Shown piece by piece: positions 60,609 through 64,000 of a stretch of DNA of 64,000 nt. Position numbers and translations under genes: made by a program. Below the pieces are notes generated by a model. It saw only the letters and a list, made by a program, of their open reading frames with translations, was not told the origin of the DNA and ran no database searches. Numbering within the stretch: the stretch's first letter is position 1; each line of letters opens with the position of its first letter. Location: contig JACGWO010000011.1 of NCBI GenBank assembly GCA_034509735.1, positions 15,161,866 through 15,225,865 of the forward strand, read 5' to 3'. Source of the DNA: Sesamum alatum. Taxonomy: Eukaryota; Streptophyta; Magnoliopsida; Lamiales; Pedaliaceae.

Positions 60609-60623
60609 AAAAGCAAGGGAGAA

Positions 60624-61152
60624 TGTCACGATTTCTGGTGAAAACGCGACTTTAAGCAGTGACCGTCAGATGAAGAAGGATGATTGGAACCGTCCGATTG
60701 AGGGCTCAATTAAAATTGGGGGCGGATTTGAATTAGGCGACTTGAACGACGCCGTTTCAGATAAATTAGGGCTCAATCTCGAAAGCCCTAAAATCGCTGG
60801 GAAAAGGGGATTTCTTGGGACCACCTGGGCGGCCGACAAAAAACCACGAGGCGAGGAAGGAACGGGCCTTTGAGATGCGCCGCACAAGGGACCAGTCTCT
60901 CCAGTTCACTTTTGTGCCTGAAGACCAATCCCGAGCTGAGAAGGAAGAATGGCAACTGAAACTCACCTTTTCTGTCTGTTGGGGTTTATCTAGTTTCCTC
61001 TTTTGGCAAGTGTAATTTCAGACTCTTCTTATGTATTGGAAGCTGGACACATCTGAATTTCAATAAAGTATTTTTACAATTTTATGCTCTATCTCTCATC
61101 TTCAAGCATTTCTTTCTAACCTTCCCACCCCCCTTCTGCATATTTCATTACA
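60624..61152 (+). mobile_element. 3' LTR (529 bp)
   Basis: Same length and ends as 53415-53943 (TGTCACG .. CATTACA), about 96 per cent identical. AGTTG follows at 61153-61157. Confidence 0.9.
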
Positions 61153-61157
61153 AGTTG
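61153..61157 (+). repeat. Target-site duplication AGTTG, right
   Basis: Direct repeat of 53410-53414, marking the right border of the retrotransposon insertion. Confidence 0.9.
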
Positions 61158-61816
61158 GTTGCAACTCGTGAAACACGACTTCAGGCCGCCGATGGGAAAT
61201 CCAATTAGTTCGTCATGCCTGGCAGTTGAGTTGAGTCATCCTCTGCCCTAAAATATATAGGATGGTTACGGAGGAGTGGACCACAAAGTACATAAAAGCA
61301 TTCGTTTTCATTTTGCATTTGGATCTTACCTTAGGAGTTAGGACATGTACTCCTTTCCTAGATGATAAATTTCAAAATTAAGATTTTCTTCTACTAGCCA
61401 TTTACAGAAACAAAACATACTCATCTAAATCTATAACTCCTATTTTTCTTTTGATAAATCCCAGGAAATTTTATTTCCTAAATATTTTGACATGAATATT
61501 CCATTGATCATCATGGCCAAGCGTTTCTTTTTCTTTTTTTTTTTTTTTCGATTACAATTATTAATATTTAACAACTATCTACACCTATAATAATCATATT
61601 AATTATCCATATCAAATAACTATATTTAATCAACAATTACTATTAAAATAAAATAACTATCCACAAGTTGGTAAGTACTTTATTTCGACAATTAAATTAG
61701 GCCTTATTAATATGATTGATCAAATACGACTAAGATCTCCATTTATTTAAACTTTCATTATGGTCAAATGAGAGCTATCTCGAAAAATTTAAATAAATAA
61801 TACAAAAAAAAAATAT
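61158..61816. other. Gene-free AT-rich stretch
   Basis: Host sequence after the LTR, then AT-rich with a T run at 61532-61549. No gene seen. Confidence 0.4.
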
Positions 61817-62832
61817 TTAACGAAATGGAGTAAAAATACCCCATTTAATTATTTAGACGAAACTAAAATATAATATTCCGATTTTAGCCTTAGAATTATT
61901 AAAAGGCACAGAAGCCGGTATAATAAATACCGGCTTCTGACTGTATGGGAACCACACGGTTCCCCATGTGTGGTTCCCATACATGGATGGGTGTGCAAGA
62001 ACCGCTGGTTCTTACACACCCAAATGGGTTTTATATATTTATTTTAATTATTAATTAATTTTTGATTTATTATTATTAATATTATTTTTTATAAATATAA
62101 TGTAATATATAGTTAAAATAATTTTAAATTGTAGTATTTTTGTAATTTTTTTATTTAATTTTATAATTATTAATATATTAGTGATTCTATTGAGGTAATA
62201 ACATCAATTATTTTTTTAATAGTACAATCATATTTCGGACAACTATTTTTAAAAAAATATGGTCGTTACTTTAATGTAAGAAACCTCTCACTGCGTATTT
62301 TAATAAAAAATAAACTTATTTTTTTAAAATTAAAAATACATTCCATTAATATTAAAAATAAATAGTTGGTGTCATTAATTCAAGTAAAGTTGTGCAGTTA
62401 ATGTCAATTTGTCTGAAGTCGGTATTTGAGATACCGGCTTCGCCTATTTTTCTAAAAATTTCCAAATGATGCTATTTTGGTAAAGTTAATTTTAATTTTT
62501 ATTAAAATACACAGTGAGAGGTTTCTTACGTTAAAAAATAAAGAACAAAATGGACAATTTGAGGCCTTTGATTAAAAATTATAAAGCTCAGGGGGTATTT
62601 GTAATTTTTTTTAAAAAGAAGGGATATTCATAATACATCCTAATAATAATTATTATTTAAAAAAATATTATAATTAATTTTTAAATTATTATAAGCTGGC
62701 ATCGACGCACTAGTGGGACGGACAGTCATTTTTAAGAATTGTAATTATTATAATTAATTTTTAAAATTTTATTTTTTAATTTAAATATAATTTTTTTGAT
62801 GTAATTTTTATATTTATTTAAATATACGCAGA

Positions 62833-62879
<47 letters not shown>

Positions 62880-62996
62880 GCACCGACTTCGTTGACCCCG
62901 GCTTCTGATTTTGTTAAAAACGAGGCTGAAATCGGAGTCAACGACCCCGGCTTTGCCTATTATATTAAATGGGGTAAAAATACCCCATTTCGTTAA
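61817..62996. mobile_element. Foldback element with strong hairpins, 1.18 kb
   Basis: The 33-bp ends (61817-61849 and 62964-62996) are inverted copies with the same flanks, but the central 'taaaaata' is flipped. Inside, near the left end, are three successive hairpins: 12-bp perfect stem (61909-61939), 14-bp perfect stem (61944-61981) and 16-bp stem with one mismatch and a 3-nt loop (61988-62022). An inner inverted pair, 62276-62305 and 62500-62529 (30 bp, one mismatch), encloses another hairpin near 62415-62442. (TAA)n is at 62835-62878. Non-coding. Confidence 0.7.
62835..62878 (+). repeat. (TAA)n microsatellite
   Basis: About 14 tandem trinucleotides inside the foldback element at 61.8-63.0 kb. 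Confidence 0.9.
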
Positions 62997-63749
62997 TTTT
63001 ATTTTTTTTTTTGCATTTTTTATTTAAATTTCCCAGCTATCTCATATTAGCAACTAGCTTGTATTTTAGTGAACTTACCACATTGAGTCATGCATATCTT
63101 AACGGTTGCAATCATCAAAATTTCCAACAACTTCTCATTGATATCAATATATTGAAACAAAAATAAGTAGAATAAAGAAATTACCATATATATAAATAAA
63201 CTAGGAAAAACCTCAAAATTGGCAATATATATAATATTAGCAGCACCGTGCACGTGGTGGAGGGATACTGGTTTTGAATCTGATGCTATACTAATAAAAC
63301 CAGGGGCTGCAATCAATGACTAGATAGAGTGGGCAGCAGAACCAGAAGGAGAGTGAGAGGAGTGGGTGGGGTGGGTAGGTGATGATTTCCATACCCAATT
63401 TTCTTGAATAGTCTTTGCTACTACCACTCTTCTCCCTCACCTCACCTAACTTCCTACTTCAGTTACCAGTTTTAATAATACAAACTGTCTTTTCAGGTCC
63501 ATTTTCATCTACTGCTTCTTTTCTTGATAGTTTATTGGGCTAATTGTATCAAGATCCTGTTTCCTGGTCAGGTGTGATATCGCCAGTTCTTGGAATCTTA
63601 AACAAGAAAAACTCTCTCACCAACCAATTTGTTTTTGTTTTTTTGTCAAGATTTTGATGCTATATATTGATTGGGCCTCTGTGTTTTCTTCCTTGAAGAT
63701 AGTTATTCTTTTTCCGGTGAAAATTCAGGTGGTCTAATTCTTTGGAGCT
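62997..63749. other. Upstream region and leader of the cytochrome b5 reductase gene
   Basis: No repeat family is recognised. A TATA-like atatatataaataaa occurs at about 63185-63199, some 550 bp before the start codon, so a leader intron is possible: a 'tggtcaggtgtg'-type donor near 63570 and an acceptor-like attcag at 63729. The ORF at 63047-63316 (minus) has no domain. Confidence 0.4.
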
Positions 63750-63855
63750 ATGGATTTCTTGGCAACATCTGAGGGCCAACTGGTTGTTGGTGTTGCTGTT
63801 GGTCTTATTGCTATTGGTGCTGCTTACTTCTTGTTCTCCTCCAAGAAGCCCAAAG
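63750..63855 (+). CDS. CBR1: NADH-cytochrome b5 reductase 1, first exon only (cut by window end)
   Basis: Exon 1 encodes 35 residues plus one base: MDFLATSEGQ, a single hydrophobic membrane segment (about 11-29) and SSKKPK, then the donor GTTCG at 63856. This N-terminus matches the membrane anchor of plant NADH:cytochrome b5 reductase 1, an ER flavoprotein that passes electrons from NADH to cytochrome b5 for fatty-acid desaturation and related reactions. The FAD and NADH domains lie beyond 64000 and are not seen, so the identity rests on the anchor and the donor phase. Confidence 0.7.
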
Positions 63856-64000
63856 GTTCGATGAATTCATTCTATGGTGATTTTTTTTTTCATGCTTGTT
63901 TCTCTCTATGGATGTCTACTGTTTGTGGGTTTTGATTGGTAGCTCGCGTGGAGCATGAATTCAGTAGTTTGGTAGATCTTAATTCGGCCTAAAGATTCAA

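Larger units (their letters stand above)
53944..60623 (+). mobile_element. Internal region of chromovirus-type Ty3/gypsy element, decayed
   Basis: Order gag, protease, reverse transcriptase, RNase H, integrase, chromodomain-like end, all on the plus strand, interrupted by a nested insertion at 55252-57409. Without that insertion and the extra duplication copy the element would be about 5.6 kb. A purine-rich tract (60607-60623) precedes the 3' LTR. Breaks: frameshifts near 54885-54910, 55165-55185 and 59250-59280, and in-frame stops at 57731, 58643, 59174 and 60076. It cannot encode a complete polyprotein. Confidence 0.88.

Noticed and set aside
60666..61015. Frames in the 3' LTR (both strands), and the same in the 5' LTR
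   Set aside because: Identical to frames in the 5' LTR; incidental to LTR sequence.
1..64000. CRISPR array or other prokaryotic system
   Set aside because: No regularly spaced identical repeats; all genes have introns and plant protein families.

Overview
This is a stretch of a plant nuclear genome. Genes have many short exons with GT..AG introns. The protein families are plant ones: a chloroplast S2P-like protease, a VAR3/OZ1-type organelle zinc-finger protein, a vacuolar-type CAT amino-acid transporter, an At4g18490-like protein and a plant cytochrome b5 reductase. The long intergenic DNA is very AT-rich and packed with MITEs, tRNA-derived SINEs and LTR-retrotransposon DNA. A eudicot, perhaps an asterid, is my guess; the sequence alone does not fix the species.

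Layout: (1) 1-16.4 kb has no credible gene. It holds a CACTA-type MITE with its target duplication, several foldback (palindromic) MITEs and at least six tRNA-derived SINE-like copies in both orientations. (2) 16.5-21.9 kb is a complete 10-exon EGY2-type gene encoding 556 aa. (3) 22-34 kb is gene-free, with more foldback elements, a Mutator-like MITE, a PIF/Harbinger-like MITE and small tandem repeats. (4) 34.3-39.3 kb is a complete 14-exon cationic amino-acid transporter (647 aa). It carries a 40-nt inverted copy of one of its own 3' splice sites two introns further on. (5) 40.3-41.05 kb is a second copy of the Mutator-like MITE, with a perfect 9-bp target duplication. (6) 41.3-45.8 kb is a complete 5-exon VAR3/OZ1-type RanBP2 zinc-finger gene (715 aa). 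(7) 46.4-52.8 kb is an At4g18490-like gene with a leader intron and 13 coding exons; its 3' end is uncertain and has a candidate U12-type splice donor. (8) 53.4-61.15 kb is a decayed Ty3/gypsy chromovirus-type retrotransposon with two 529-bp LTRs and an AGTTG duplication. It is itself interrupted by a 2,158-bp probable solo LTR flanked by CCTAT. (9) 61.8-63.0 kb is a 1.2-kb foldback element with a row of strong hairpins. (10) The first exon of a NADH-cytochrome b5 reductase gene starts at 63,750 and runs off the window.

All five genes are on the + strand. They are independent nuclear genes with no sign of an operon or functional cluster. EGY2 and VAR3/OZ1 both act in chloroplasts, the CAT is a membrane transporter, and CBR1 is an ER electron carrier. 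I saw no bacterial-type system, CRISPR or RNA-gene cluster. The most unusual observations are the inverted splice-site copy in the CAT gene, the candidate AT-starting U12 intron, the LTR-in-LTR nesting and the multi-hairpin foldback element.
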